From: Trichocoleus desertorum NBK24
Lineage (GTDB): Bacteria > Cyanobacteriota > Cyanobacteriia > FACHB-46
NCBI RefSeq assembly: GCF_030409055.1
Contig: NZ_CP116619.1
Coordinates: 4,543,628 to 4,607,627, forward strand
Reading direction: 5' to 3'
DNA length: 64,000 nt
Below the pieces are notes generated by a model. The model was not told where the DNA came from. It searched no databases and saw only the letters and a program-made list of their open reading frames with translations. Positions 26,657 through 36,065 of the stretch are shown here, piece after piece; the stretch's first letter is position 1, and each line of letters begins with the position of its first letter. The translations under genes were made by a program, and so were the position numbers.

Positions 26657-28081
26657 CTAATCGTTGAAGTGTTTAATGATGGCTTCGGCAAATTCGGAAC
26701 ACTTTAGCGGTTCCACCGGAGGCTCCATCATACGAGCCAAATCGTAAGTCACTTCACTTTTGGAAATAGCAGCACCAAGTCCTTTCTTGATCAAGTCTGC
26801 TGCTTCCTGCCAGCCCATATATTCCAGCATCATCACGCCGGATAAAATTACAGATCCGGGATTAATGCGATCGAGTCCTGCATGCTTAGGAGCTGTGCCG
26901 TGAGTCGCTTCAAAGATGGCACAACTGTCGCCAATATTGGCTCCTGGCCCCATACCCAAGCCTCCGACGATCGCCGCTGCCGCATCAGATAAGTAATCTC
27001 CATTCAGGTTCATTGTCGTCAGAATTGAGTATTCATCAGGCCGAGTCTGAATCTGCTGGAAAATGCTGTCTGCAATGCGGTCATTGACCATGACTTTAGT
27101 TTTCCACTGGCCGTTGCCGTGAGTCGCCCCAATGCTATTGAGCACAGCTTCTACTTCTTGGCGAATCTGGGCTTGCTTTTCTTCCGTTAGAGCGTCGTAT
27201 CCCGGTTCAATCTGGCGAGCATTATCTTCTGTAGAAAGGTTGGGGTTGCTTGCTTTGTTGCCAAGAATCCAAGATTCGCGCTCTGTTACACACTCTTGGC
27301 GAAACTCAGTGGTCGCTAGCTCATAGCCCCAGTCGCGGAATGCGCCTTCGGTGTACTTCATGATGTTGCCTTTGTGCACCAAAGTCACCATTTGCTTGTT
27401 GGCTGGAAGTCGCAGCGCATGTTTAATGGCCCGTCGCACGAGACGCTGAGAGCCCGTCTTACTAATGGGCTTAATGCCAATTCCTGAATCTAAGGGAATT
27501 TGTTTGTTGCCGTGCTCTGGAGTTGCAGGAATTAGATCAGTATTGAGTAGCTTAATCAGGCGATCGCCTATTTCACTCCCTTGCCTCCACTCGATGCCGA
27601 GGTAAATATCTTCTGTATTCTCGCGATAGACAATGACATCCAGCTTTTCTGGGCTTTTGTGCGGTGAGGGGGTGCCTGGGTAGTACTTACAGGGACGCAC
27701 ACAAGCGTAAAGGTCATGAATTTGGCGCAAGGCCACGTTGAGCGAACGAATGCCACCGCCAACTGGAGTGGTCAGAGGGCCTTTAATGGCAACTCCATAC
27801 TCTTTAATGGCGTTTAAGGTGTCTTGGGGCAAATATTGGTAAGTACCGTACTTTTCGCAGGCTTCATCGCCAGCGTAGACCTTAAACCAGGCAATTTGAC
27901 GCTTGCCACCATAAGCTGCTTGCACGGCGGCATCAAATACTTTTTGAGCAGCAGGCCAAATATCAATCCCTGTTCCATCACCCCGAATAAACGGAATAAT
28001 TGGGTTGTCAGGAACAATCGGTTCTCCGTTCTCAAATGTGATGCGGCTTCCAGTTTCGGGGGGAGTAAGCTTTTCGTACAT
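26657..28081 (-). CDS. icd: NADP-dependent isocitrate dehydrogenase
   Basis: Converts isocitrate to 2-oxoglutarate, the main carbon skeleton for ammonium assimilation in cyanobacteria. 474 residues. Motifs: [17 protein letters not shown], the substrate loop [50 protein letters not shown] and the C-terminal [18 protein letters not shown]. The middle carries the extra segment between the conserved blocks ([19 protein letters not shown]...) that makes cyanobacterial ICDs about 50 residues longer than the E. coli enzyme. I looked for an NtcA site (GTA-N8-TAC) upstream, where one is known in other cyanobacteria, and did not find a clean match. Confidence 0.96.
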   Translation of the reverse strand: MYEKLTPPETGSRITFENGEPIVPDNPIIPFIRGDGTGIDIWPAAQKVFDAAVQAAYGGKRQIAWFKVYAGDEACEKYGTYQYLPQDTLNAIKEYGVAIKGPLTTPVGGGIRSLNVALRQIHDLYACVRPCKYYPGTPSPHKSPEKLDVIVYRENTEDIYLGIEWRQGSEIGDRLIKLLNTDLIPATPEHGNKQIPLDSGIGIKPISKTGSQRLVRRAIKHALRLPANKQMVTLVHKGNIMKYTEGAFRDWGYELATTEFRQECVTERESWILGNKASNPNLSTEDNARQIEPGYDALTEEKQAQIRQEVEAVLNSIGATHGNGQWKTKVMVNDRIADSIFQQIQTRPDEYSILTTMNLNGDYLSDAAAAIVGGLGMGPGANIGDSCAIFEATHGTAPKHAGLDRINPGSVILSGVMMLEYMGWQEAADLIKKGLGAAISKSEVTYDLARMMEPPVEPLKCSEFAEAIIKHFND

Positions 28082-28510
28082 AACCTAACAACGGCTCCAG
28101 ATAACCACGCAGCAAAAGGGTCCAGGGGAATATGCTAAGCGATCGCGTGGGCAAAAAAACACTCAATCTGAACCAAGTTACTTTTGTTGGCTTGGCGACT
28201 AATGCCCCATATTTCTCTGGTAGGCTATCAGACTTACGCTCATTGCGGGTTAGTACAAATTAATTGAGTGCGTAAGTTTTTAGCTAATCAAAGATTTTTT
28301 TGTGTTGTCTAACCTTAAGAATGAGTAGCTACTAGGGAATTCTTACAACAGGAGTGGTGTGCTTAATCAAGTCGCTAAGGGGCAACAAAATGCAGATAGC
28401 AATCTTACCTGAGATTTCGCTGGAGCAATTTCCAGCAAACTGATATACAACCCAATGGGGAATGATTGAGTGCCTGTTAAGCTGTTTGTACTGCGTGCGT
28501 GAGAGCCTGG
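28082..28510. other. 429-bp region between icd and the response-regulator gene
   Basis: Divergent promoter region. It holds a hairpin (arms ACTTACGC at 28232-28239 and GCGTAAGT at 28270-28277) followed by TTTTT, which looks like a plus-strand terminator although no known plus-strand gene precedes it. A 43-codon plus-strand ORF (ATG 28132, stop 28261-28263) with an AGGGG-type ribosome-binding site ends inside this hairpin. Otherwise nothing recognised. Confidence 0.4.
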
Positions 28511-29167
28511 ATGAAAAGAATTTTAGTCGTCGATGACGATACTACTTTACGAATTGCTTTAACACGCTACCTCCAAAACCGTGGATACGTCGTTCAAGAT
28601 GCTGGCTCTGGAGTAGAGGGGCTGTCGTCTTTTGAGCAAAGTTCGCCGGATTTAGTGGTTTCTGATGTCATGATGCCAGAGATGGACGGCTTTGAGTTCT
28701 GCCGCCGCCTGCGAGCCATGCGCTCTGGTCAACTGGTTCCCTTTATTTTTCTGTCTAGTCGAGGTGAAGTTGAGGATCGCATCCAAGGGCATGATATTGG
28801 AGCAGACGACTACTTAATCAAACCGTTTGAACCTAGAGAGCTAGTCGCAAAAATTGAGGCTCAGCTAGAGCGATCGCGCCGCACTCATGCCGAAATTATT
28901 CGCTTAATTCAGCAGTCCAACGTTACTACTGAAGCCAGCCCCTCGCCCTTACCCCTTACCCCCGCTGAGGAAAAGGTGTTTTGGGAAGTGATTCAGGGCT
29001 ACACCAACAAGCAGATTGGCGATCGCTTATTTGTCAGTCCCCGCACTGTCCAAACTCACCTCAGCAATATCCTCAGTAAGCTCCAACTGGAAAACCGCTC
29101 TCAGTTAGTGCGCTTTGCCTTTGAAAGAGGCTACCATCCCCCCACCGAAGCCAAAGAAGCTGAGTAA
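28511..29167 (+). CDS. NarL/LuxR-family response regulator
   Basis: 218 residues from the ATG at 28511 (MKRILVVDDD); the GTG at 28499 is less likely. Receiver domain 1-120 with the acidic pocket near Asp8-10, phosphoacceptor Asp52 (VVSDVMMPEMDG) and Lys in YLIKPFEP. After a Pro-rich linker comes a LuxR-type HTH (LTPAEEKVFWEVIQGYTNKQIGDRLFVSPRTVQTHLSNIL). It is therefore a DNA-binding transcription factor activated by phosphorylation. No kinase gene is adjacent. It is organised like the Ycf29-type regulators of cyanobacteria and algal plastids, but exact orthology cannot be settled here. Confidence 0.92.
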   Translation: MKRILVVDDDTTLRIALTRYLQNRGYVVQDAGSGVEGLSSFEQSSPDLVVSDVMMPEMDGFEFCRRLRAMRSGQLVPFIFLSSRGEVEDRIQGHDIGADDYLIKPFEPRELVAKIEAQLERSRRTHAEIIRLIQQSNVTTEASPSPLPLTPAEEKVFWEVIQGYTNKQIGDRLFVSPRTVQTHLSNILSKLQLENRSQLVRFAFERGYHPPTEAKEAE

Positions 29168-29279
29168 CTTAGCTGAATCCAGGCTCAGCAGAGTTACGGA
29201 GTGATTTGTTGGTACGATAAGCAATGGGCGGAGCATCTCCGCAGGAACTTGAATTGACTGCTGAGCGCAAAGCTAACTG

Positions 29280-29774
29280 ATGATTCCTGGCGTTTACACT
29301 TTGACTGAACTACAGCAAGCGATTGCCGCAGCGCCAAACCAATGGCGACCCTTAGTGTTGACCAATGGCTGCTTCGACCTACTTCACGTCGGACACATTC
29401 GCTATCTTCAAACCGCAAAAACCCTGGGGCGATCGCTGGTAGTGGGTCTAAACAGTGACGAATCCGTGCAAGCCCTCAAGCCTCAGCCTCTAGGACAGCC
29501 TGCTCGCCCCATTGTTCCAGCCCCTCAGCGAGCCGAACTCCTAGCTGCCCTCAAGCCTGTAGATGCTGTTGTGGTCTTTGCCGAGAGCACTGCCGCTCCT
29601 CTAATTGCCGCTCTTGAGCCTGATGTCTACGTCAAGGGAGGAGACTACAAGCTAGAAACGCTACCTGAAGCTTCTACTGTGCAAGCTTGTGGGGGTCAAA
29701 TCGAATTCGTTGCCGTAGAAGTACCCACTTCCTCTACTGCCATCATTAATCAAATTTTGCAGTCCAGCGGATAA
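29280..29774 (+). CDS. HldE-type D-glycero-beta-D-manno-heptose 1-phosphate adenylyltransferase
   Basis: 164-residue nucleotidyltransferase matching the C-terminal (RfaE2) domain of HldE. The HxGH signature is in GCFDLLHVGHIRYLQTAK, with the downstream GLNSDESVQALK, RAELLAALKPVDAVVVF and VYVKGGDYKLETLPEAS, and the closing ST-rich VPTSSTAIINQIL. The kinase half of E. coli HldE is absent; stand-alone versions exist in many bacteria. It makes ADP-activated heptose for lipopolysaccharide in heptose-containing species; the sugar used here is uncertain. ATG at 29280. Confidence 0.88.
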   Translation: MIPGVYTLTELQQAIAAAPNQWRPLVLTNGCFDLLHVGHIRYLQTAKTLGRSLVVGLNSDESVQALKPQPLGQPARPIVPAPQRAELLAALKPVDAVVVFAESTAAPLIAALEPDVYVKGGDYKLETLPEASTVQACGGQIEFVAVEVPTSSTAIINQILQSSG

Positions 29775-29871
29775 AGTAACTTTGCTGAGACACAGCTACT
29801 CAGCGGCGATCGCGGTCCTTAAGATTTAATCTGATTTTTATCAGCCAGCGTTGGGCAAGAGCTTCCAGTCC

Positions 29872-30645
29872 ATGAATGAATTGCAGCAACTTGACATGAG
29901 CGGTTTTACTACTGATTCAAATCTTTCTTCTGCAACCCATACAGCGAGTCAACTAGACGACCTCCGGCTCAAGTTAAAGTCTGAGCTTCCTAAGGCTCAG
30001 TTGCAAGCCTTACAAGACAGCATTCAGGCAGGTGAAGCAGGGTTAGCCTTATTAATGGAATTTCTGCTAGAGCGTCGTGCTACAGTTGCAACCTTCATTG
30101 AAGGCACAGCTTATCAAGCGCTTTATGCTGCTAACTCCCCCAAAACTGTAGAATTTCTCCAAACCCATTTTCCTACAGGCCTTGTCCCTTTACGCTCAGA
30201 GCGCAACATCGACTACAGCGAACTGCAAAAACTGTTGGCCCAACAAGACCTAGAAGCAGCCGATCGCCTCACCTTACAAAAGCTCTGTGAATTAGCTGGC
30301 CCTGCCGCAGTTCAGCGCAAATGGGTTTACTTTACGGAAGTTTCTAGCTTACCAGTTACAGATCTACACACGATTAATAGTCTTTGGCTCGTGCATTCCG
30401 AAGGTAAATTTGGCTTTTCTGTACAACGAGAAATTTGGCTAAGTGTTGGCAAAGACTGGGACAAGCTTTGGCCCAAAATTGGTTGGAAATCAGCGAACAA
30501 CTGGACAAGATATCCCCAAGGGTTTACTTGGAACCTCAGCGCTCCAAAAGGCCATCTGCCGCTTTCTAACCAATTGCGAGGCGTGCGAGTGATGGCTGCT
30601 CTCTTGGCTCACCCAGCTTGGCTCCCTCCCTCAAATGCTCAATAG
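29872..30645 (+). CDS. gun4: GUN4-domain tetrapyrrole-binding regulator of Mg-chelatase
   Basis: 257 residues from the ATG at 29872 (MNELQQLDM); the TTG at 29851 is discounted. The N-terminal part (about 30-105) is a helical bundle as in Synechocystis Gun4. The GUN4 core (about 120-235) contains IDYSELQKLLAQQDLEAADRL, the porphyrin-binding segment, then WLVHSEGKFGFSVQREIW and a W-rich stretch (KLWPKIGWKSANNWTRYP). Gun4 binds protoporphyrin IX and Mg-protoporphyrin and stimulates Mg-chelatase (ChlH) at the entry to chlorophyll synthesis. The extra N-terminal helices indicate the long cyanobacterial form rather than a kinase fusion. Confidence 0.92.
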   Translation: MNELQQLDMSGFTTDSNLSSATHTASQLDDLRLKLKSELPKAQLQALQDSIQAGEAGLALLMEFLLERRATVATFIEGTAYQALYAANSPKTVEFLQTHFPTGLVPLRSERNIDYSELQKLLAQQDLEAADRLTLQKLCELAGPAAVQRKWVYFTEVSSLPVTDLHTINSLWLVHSEGKFGFSVQREIWLSVGKDWDKLWPKIGWKSANNWTRYPQGFTWNLSAPKGHLPLSNQLRGVRVMAALLAHPAWLPPSNAQ

Positions 30646-31319
30646 TTCCTCAATAGTTAATAGTGATTGAATCCAATTGTGCTTGCCATGAGTTGGAGAT
30701 CCCTCCACCCTTTCAATCCCTCTGATGGAAGTCTGCCAGGAGTTGAATATGCTCTTAATCAAAAAAAATGTATAACGAACCGGAGTTACTATAACCTATT
30801 GTTTGGCAGCATAATTTGATACTGCCAATTTTAGGAAATCTTTATTTTGTTCCGGGAATTTTACTGGCCCACCTGAAAACTGTAGTGTAGTGAGAGGTTG
30901 CAAATCTTGATTGTGCCTCTGCTTTATATCGCTCTGTTTCCAAAGATTGTTTCCGGGTCAATCAGTTCTCAACATGCTCTTAGTCTGTGTTTTAGTGTTT
31001 TTGCCGTTGGCATCAGTATATTCTCGGTTTTGTAGTTGCAGTTTGCGTCCTACGGCAGCTCAGAACTACCCGATTCAACGGAATGGAGAATGTTGATTGC
31101 ACTCTAGGTTTGGGCATAGTGAGGGCAGAAACACTAGCAATTTATACCAAGTGCACTTAAGGGCTTTAGTATTTGCCGATTAATCATAGATTTCATTAAT
31201 CTCTTGCTTCACCACGTTTGTCAGGCACAGAGTTAGGGAATTCTCTGTATAGTTGACTACCCTTGGTAAGAGCTAGATGAGTCACATGGTCAACAAGTAT
31301 GGGGGTAGGGGTTAAAATA
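30646..31319. other. 674-bp intergenic region after gun4
   Basis: AT-rich. A 7-bp perfect hairpin (TTGGCAG 30803-30809 / CTGCCAA 30822-30828) followed by TTTT is a weak terminator candidate for gun4. A TTG-initiated ORF at 30911-31096 has a hydrophobic stretch but no start signal or recognisable similarity. No RNA gene recognised. Confidence 0.4.
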
Positions 31320-32882
31320 ATGAACCCTGAAAACAGACTATTTTTTCATCACAATAGCTTGGCAAGCTCAGCTCGAGAACAGCAACGCTTATTAGCGTTA
31401 GTGGACTTGGGATTGCTAGAGGCAGAGAGTGTTCCAGTTTTTGAAGAGGCCACGCAAACCGCTGCCCTTTTCTTAGACATCCCTGTTTGCATTTTTGGCG
31501 TTATTGATCAAGATCGCCAATGGATTAAGTCAGCGGTAGGCTTGTCCAGGTTAGGTCTGATGAATGAGTTGGCAGCCTCTCGTCAGATGCTACGCAGTGA
31601 ATCTTTTTGTAGCAAGGTGATTGAGAGCCATCAAGTTCTAGCGATCAATGACACTAGTGCCGATCCAGAGTTCGCCGATAGCTTACTGTCACAACGCTAT
31701 CGCATTCGGGCTTACCTAGGCGTTCCCTTACTGGACTCAGTTGGTAATTGCCTTGGCACCCTGGCTGTGATGGATTTAGTCCCTCGTAACTTTACGAGCC
31801 GCGAGATTCAGTTCTTAGAACTCACGGCGCGTTGGAGCATGAGTGAATTTGAACGCAACCGTCTTGTCAAAGCCCAGCAAGCGATTCCTCTTCAGGGGCA
31901 ATCTCGCCTAGGCCCTGTTGAAGATGAGTTAGGTTATGAGGTCAATGCGGCTTCTACCAGTGCTCTTGCCATTTCGTTGGAGCAAGCTGCCCGGAATGTC
32001 AGTCAGGCAGAAAAGTTAGCATTAGCCCAGACACCTCTAAACAACCCAGTCAAAATTCAATTGTTGGCCCAACTCACTCAGGAACTACGCACTCCCTTAA
32101 CCTCGGTGATGGGAATGGCGAGTGTGTTGAATCGGGAGATCTATGGCCCGCTGACGAGCAAACAAAAAGAATATCTCAACATTGTTTATCAGAGTGGGCA
32201 GTATCTCCTCTCGCTAGTAAACGAAATTCTGGAGTTGGGGTCGTTAGACGATCGCGCCGAAACTCTCAACTTGGCATCTGTAGATATTGAGATGCTGTGC
32301 CAGCAAGCCATCAATACGCTGGAGCAAGCTGCATGTCGCCGGGAACAAGAAATTCGTCTGAGCATTGAGCCAGGTCCTCGCATCTGGTTACTAGACAAAA
32401 ATAAAGTTAGGCAGATTCTGTATCACTTAGTTTTCGGGCTTATCCAAGCATCGAGTGCCGGAAGCATTGTCCGCATTCATGTGTCTCGGAAGCAAAATCG
32501 GCTGAATATTGCCATTTGGGTTTCCCACCCTTGGCTAGGAGATAGCTTGCCTAACACAGAGCTTTATACCTATCCATCTCCTACTTCTGCCGAAACGAGT
32601 GGCTCTGAAACAGCGTATTCGGGCCATCAGGCTTGGAATAGTAGTGTAGAGAGTAATGGTTTGGCGATTAGCACTACGAGTAGCACGCTGACGACTGCGG
32701 AAGCTCCAGAACCCTCAGAATTTACTCAGGAAGCGGGTTCACGTGAAAGTCTAGGAGTGCTTTTGAGCCGTCAGTTGGCAGAGATGCATGGTGGGCAGAT
32801 CTCGATCCAGGGGGCACCGGAGGCGGGCTACCGCTATGTGGTCAGTTTGCCGCAAATGGCTGATATGGAAGAAGCACTCTAG
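31320..32882 (+). CDS. GAF-domain histidine-kinase-like protein lacking the phosphoacceptor His
   Basis: 520 residues from the ATG at 31320 (AGGGG upstream); an ATG at 31299 is also in frame. The N-terminal half is a GAF domain (about 30-180: DIPVCIFGVIDQDRQWIKSAVG, SFCSKVIESHQVLAINDTS, YLGVPLLDSVGNCLGTLAVMD). The second half aligns with HisKA/HATPase but is degenerate. The H-box reads LTQELRTPLTSVMG, with Gln254 in place of the His, and the N-box (RQILYHLVFGLIQ) has lost its Asn. The G1 motif is not recognisable, while a G2-like SLGVLLSRQLAEMHGG remains. It probably cannot autophosphorylate and may act as a sensory or scaffold protein. The sequence is otherwise intact, so this is not simple decay. 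Confidence 0.85.
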   Translation: MNPENRLFFHHNSLASSAREQQRLLALVDLGLLEAESVPVFEEATQTAALFLDIPVCIFGVIDQDRQWIKSAVGLSRLGLMNELAASRQMLRSESFCSKVIESHQVLAINDTSADPEFADSLLSQRYRIRAYLGVPLLDSVGNCLGTLAVMDLVPRNFTSREIQFLELTARWSMSEFERNRLVKAQQAIPLQGQSRLGPVEDELGYEVNAASTSALAISLEQAARNVSQAEKLALAQTPLNNPVKIQLLAQLTQELRTPLTSVMGMASVLNREIYGPLTSKQKEYLNIVYQSGQYLLSLVNEILELGSLDDRAETLNLASVDIEMLCQQAINTLEQAACRREQEIRLSIEPGPRIWLLDKNKVRQILYHLVFGLIQASSAGSIVRIHVSRKQNRLNIAIWVSHPWLGDSLPNTELYTYPSPTSAETSGSETAYSGHQAWNSSVESNGLAISTTSSTLTTAEAPEPSEFTQEAGSRESLGVLLSRQLAEMHGGQISIQGAPEAGYRYVVSLPQMADMEEAL

Positions 32883-32991
32883 TAATTGGGATTCTTCCGG
32901 AGCGAGCTTGCTGAGGGGTTGTTTTTAGGGATAATGGCAATGACCTTTGCGGTCGCTACAGCCGTTTCCCTTCGATCGCTTAAAACAGCCT

Positions 32992-34422
32992 ATGAACTTA
33001 GCATGGCAACAGCTGACTCTCGCCAATCTATCACTGGCTCAGTGGCGAGGTGCGAGCTATTTATATCGACTAGTCGGTCCATTACAAGCTTGGCGGCAGA
33101 GTAGCTGGCTGGTTCAATGGTCGGAACCCATTGGAGCTTTATTGTTGAGCTTGGTCTTTGGCCTTGCTCCGTTTGTCTCTAATGCTTTGCTCGGGGTGTT
33201 GTTAGTTGCCTGTTTTGGCTATTGGGCACTTCTAACCGTTTCGGATTCCTCTGAGTCAAAACTCAGCACTCCCATTCACTTATTAGTGCTTTTGTACTGG
33301 GGTGTTTCCACAGTTGCAACGGCTTTATCTCCGGTGAAGCAAGCAGCGATCGCTGGCTGGGGCAAGCTAACCCTTTATTTAGTGTTGTTTGCTTTGATGG
33401 CACGCATTCTGCGATCGCCACGACTTCGCTCTTGGGTGATTACGCTCTACTTACATGTCTCTCTGATTGTTAGTGTGTATGGCTTGCAGCAGTGGCGCTT
33501 GGGCACAACCGCTTTAGCCACTTGGGTTGATCCAGAATCACCCCTGGCTAAAACCACCCGTGTCTATAGCTATCTGGGAAATCCCAACCTACTAGCAGGA
33601 TATTTAGTTCCCGCTGTAGCTTTCAGTTTGGCAGCCTGCTTTGCTTGGCGACGGTGGCCCGCGAAGGCATTGGCTGTGACTATGACCCTAGTCAACACTA
33701 GCTGCTTAGTGCTGACCTTTAGTCGGGGTGGCTGGATTGGCTTACTCGCGGCTGTGTTTGGCTTGTTGATGCTGTTAACTTACTGGTGGAGTATTTACTT
33801 ACCTCGCTTCTGGCAAACTTTTCTGCTGCCAATGGTTTTAGGAGGAGTTGCAGGTTTCTTAGTGCTGGCGGTGTTGCTGGTAGAGCCATTGCGCGATCGC
33901 GTCACCAGCATCTTTGCAGGTCGAGGAGACAGCAGCAATAACTTCCGCATCAATGTTTGGGTTGGGGTGACTCGGATGATCCGGGATGCTCCTGATCATC
34001 GGCTGCTTCCCAACTACGTCTTGGGTGTTGGACCTGGCAATACTGTGTTTAACAAAATCTATCCCAACTACATGGTGTCGCCTCGCTACAGTGCCTTGAG
34101 TGCTTACTCGATTATTTTAGAAATTTTGGTAGAGACGGGAGTGGTGGGTCTGGCTTGTTTTGCTTGGCTCTTGTTAACCACGTTTACTCAAGGCTGGCTG
34201 CAACTGAAACGTCTAAGAAGCCTAGCGAACCGGGAAGGCCTTTGGCTAATGGCTGCGATCGCCAGCCTCTTGGGTATGTTGGTGCATGGTCTCGTTGATA
34301 CAGTGTGGTATCGGCCTCAAGTTAATACGCTTTGGTGGCTGATGATTGCGCTGATTGCTAGTTACTATGTGCCTCGACCTCGGATAGACAAACACTTAGC
34401 TACTGAGCAACTCAATACCTAA
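32992..34422 (+). CDS. ictB: IctB-family putative bicarbonate-related membrane protein
   Basis: 476 residues from the ATG at 32992 (MNLAWQQLTL), matching the start of known IctB proteins; the TTG at 32947 is not needed. About ten hydrophobic helices. Signature parts are PLQAWRQSSWLVQWSEPIGALLL at the N-terminus, VYSYLGNPNLLAGYLVPAV, LTFSRGGWIGLLAA, and the O-antigen-ligase-like loop GVGPGNTVFNKIYPNYM. IctB was isolated from a high-CO2-requiring Synechococcus mutant, but whether it transports bicarbonate itself is disputed since it belongs to the O-antigen ligase (Wzy_C) fold. Here it lies about 2 kb from cmpABCD, which supports a role in carbon acquisition. Confidence 0.9.
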   Translation: MNLAWQQLTLANLSLAQWRGASYLYRLVGPLQAWRQSSWLVQWSEPIGALLLSLVFGLAPFVSNALLGVLLVACFGYWALLTVSDSSESKLSTPIHLLVLLYWGVSTVATALSPVKQAAIAGWGKLTLYLVLFALMARILRSPRLRSWVITLYLHVSLIVSVYGLQQWRLGTTALATWVDPESPLAKTTRVYSYLGNPNLLAGYLVPAVAFSLAACFAWRRWPAKALAVTMTLVNTSCLVLTFSRGGWIGLLAAVFGLLMLLTYWWSIYLPRFWQTFLLPMVLGGVAGFLVLAVLLVEPLRDRVTSIFAGRGDSSNNFRINVWVGVTRMIRDAPDHRLLPNYVLGVGPGNTVFNKIYPNYMVSPRYSALSAYSIILEILVETGVVGLACFAWLLLTTFTQGWLQLKRLRSLANREGLWLMAAIASLLGMLVHGLVDTVWYRPQVNTLWWLMIALIASYYVPRPRIDKHLATEQLNT

Positions 34423-34433
34423 ACTAGCTGTGG

Positions 34434-34457
34434 GGGCGAACATGATTCGCCCTTGTT
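34434..34457. terminator. Hairpin after ictB
   Basis: Perfect 7-bp stem GGGCGAA (34434-34440) / TTCGCCC (34446-34452) with a 5-nt loop, followed by TTGTT, between convergent ictB and smpB. Confidence 0.6.
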
Positions 34458-34488
34458 AGTCTCGTTTTGGCTCCATCAAGCGCGATGG

Positions 34489-34956
34489 CTAATAACTTTT
34501 CATGGCCCGTTCCATGTCTCGTTTGTCGTCACGACGCTTCACATCTTCGCGTTTGTCGTGCAATTTCTTACCCTTGACTAGCGCCAGGTCAATCTTGACC
34601 CAACCACGCTTCAGATACATTTTTAGCGGCACTAAGGTTAATCCTTGTTGCTCCACTTTGCCAATCAGCTTGCGAATTTCTTCGCGATGCATCAATAGTT
34701 TGCGGGTGCGGCGGGGGTCGTGGTTAAACGCTTGGTTGGTGGTGGCGTGAGGAGAGATGTGGACATTCAGCAACAACACTTCTCCGTCGCGCACTAAAGC
34801 AAATCCATCTCGCAAATTGACTTGTCCCGCTCGAATCGCTTTGACCTCAGTGCCCCTCAGTTCAATACCCGTTTCATAGGTTTCTAAAATCTCGTACTGA
34901 TACCGAGCTTGACGGTTATCGCTAACAATTTTGAAACCTGTACTATCCTTACTCAT
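34489..34956 (-). CDS. smpB: SsrA-binding protein SmpB
   Basis: tmRNA partner in trans-translation that rescues stalled ribosomes. 155 residues, normal length. Diagnostic blocks: NRQARYQYEILETYETGIELRGTEVKAIR, NLRDGFALVRDGEVLLLNVHISP, RKLLMHREEIRKLIGKVEQQGLTLVPL and the basic tail LVKGKKLHDKREDVKRRD that reaches the decoding centre. No tmRNA gene was found in this window. Confidence 0.97.
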   Translation of the reverse strand: MSKDSTGFKIVSDNRQARYQYEILETYETGIELRGTEVKAIRAGQVNLRDGFALVRDGEVLLLNVHISPHATTNQAFNHDPRRTRKLLMHREEIRKLIGKVEQQGLTLVPLKMYLKRGWVKIDLALVKGKKLHDKREDVKRRDDKRDMERAMKSY

Positions 34957-34999
34957 AATTCACACAATTAAAAAATTAAAACTTTGCTGCTGCCAGCAA

Positions 35000-35266
35000 T
35001 TACTCCACTACAACTCGCCACTCGTAAAGCTGATAATCAACACAGCCATTTTGTACCAGTGGGTCTTGGGCCACGATCGCAGTTGCTTCATCCATTGACT
35101 CCGCCTTAAAGATCAGCATCCCTCCGCCTCGTTGTGCCCAGTAACCCGTTTTGGCTTCATGTCCTTTCTCGATCAGAGATTGAACATAAGCTTTGTGGGC
35201 TGGAACATATTTGTCAAAGGTTGGTTTATCAAGCAAACCTTTTTCAATTTTCACGAACCAGGGCAT
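35000..35266 (-). CDS. YciI-family protein
   Basis: 88 residues, a single YciI/YCII dimeric alpha+beta barrel domain. Family pattern: MPWFVKIEKG, RPAH-like VPAHKAYVQSLIEKGHEAKTG, GGGMLIFKAESMDEATAIVAQDPLVQNGCVDYQLYEWRVV. The function of YciI proteins is largely unknown; some are hydrolase-like or part of oxidoreductase systems. It sits 43 bp upstream of smpB on the same strand, so the two may be one transcript. The Asp of the QDP motif and His of PAH, proposed active residues of the family, are present. Confidence 0.88.
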   Translation of the reverse strand: MPWFVKIEKGLLDKPTFDKYVPAHKAYVQSLIEKGHEAKTGYWAQRGGGMLIFKAESMDEATAIVAQDPLVQNGCVDYQLYEWRVVVE

Positions 35267-35326
35267 GCACGTCTTCCTTACAACGGTGTATGAATTGTAG
35301 GTAGCCTATCTAGACTAGCTTGCGCT

Positions 35327-35911
35327 TTGAACCAGCAAAAACGTCGTTTCTTTATTGCATTAGTTCCACCGCAGCCGATCCAGGACTATGCGAATGAGAT
35401 TAAGCAGCACTTCGCCGAGCACTACGCCAGTCAAGCGGCTCAAAAATCTCCCCCTCATATCACGTTACAGGCTCCATTTGAATGGTCAATGGATGAAATT
35501 GACACGCTGAAGCGGAGTTTAAGGGAGTTTGCGATCGCTCAAACCTCTATCCCAATCTCATTATCCGGGTTTAGTGCCTTTGTGCCACGGGTGATTTACA
35601 TCAATGTTTCAATCACCCCTGCCTTGCTCGATCTGCACCAAGCCCTTTTAGCTCACATGGAAGCAGCACTCGGAGTAGTTGATGCAAAAGCAAAACAGCG
35701 CCCCTTTGCTCCCCATATGACGGTAGCGTTCCGGGACTTAACCAAGCAAAACTTCCGCGCCGCTTGGCCAGAGTTTCAAGATCGACCTGTGGAGTTGGAA
35801 TTCGTCGCCTCGCACTTGACTTTACTGCTCCATGATGGACATCGCTGGCACAGCTACGAAGACTTTCCCTTAGCCTATTCATCGACTTCTACCCATCTGC
35901 CAATGGATTAA
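35327..35911 (+). CDS. 2H phosphoesterase (2'-5' RNA ligase/LigT family)
   Basis: 194 residues starting with TTG at 35327; no ATG lies upstream of the conserved RRFFIALVPP. The two HxTx catalytic motifs are PHITLQAPF (about residue 45) and PHMTVAFRDL (about residue 128), both complete. Members hydrolyse 2',3'-cyclic phosphates or ligate 2'-5' RNA ends in vitro. The gene is divergent from yciI-smpB (60-bp gap) and precedes the cmp operon by 385 bp. Confidence 0.88.
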   Translation: MNQQKRRFFIALVPPQPIQDYANEIKQHFAEHYASQAAQKSPPHITLQAPFEWSMDEIDTLKRSLREFAIAQTSIPISLSGFSAFVPRVIYINVSITPALLDLHQALLAHMEAALGVVDAKAKQRPFAPHMTVAFRDLTKQNFRAAWPEFQDRPVELEFVASHLTLLLHDGHRWHSYEDFPLAYSSTSTHLPMD

Positions 35912-35951
35912 CCATTGATCCGACTGCTGCCAACGGACTCCATACCTCAGA

Positions 35952-35968
35952 TTTTATCATAGATAAAA
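35952..35968. promoter_or_regulatory. Candidate CmpR/LysR-type binding site upstream of cmpA
   Basis: Palindrome TTTTATC-ATA-GATAAAA (7-bp arms). It contains TTATCATAGATAA at 35954-35966, which fits the TTA-N7-TAA pattern I recall for CmpR. A 12-of-13 match on the opposite strand is found upstream of ndhF3. Confidence 0.55.
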
Positions 35969-36065
35969 ACCTATGCTTTAGATTAAAAACATTGTATTTT
36001 CTTTATGGAACTCTGAGCGTATTATCTTAACTATAGAGAAGTCCAATTCCCTTCCACAACACATT

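Noticed and set aside
28082-28510. NtcA site upstream of icd
   Set aside because: No GTA-N8-TAC with a suitable -10 element was found in the region; the nearest candidates have wrong spacing.
30911-31096. 61-codon ORF with a hydrophobic stretch
   Set aside because: TTG start with no ribosome-binding site; no similarity recalled; surrounding DNA shows no gene-like features.
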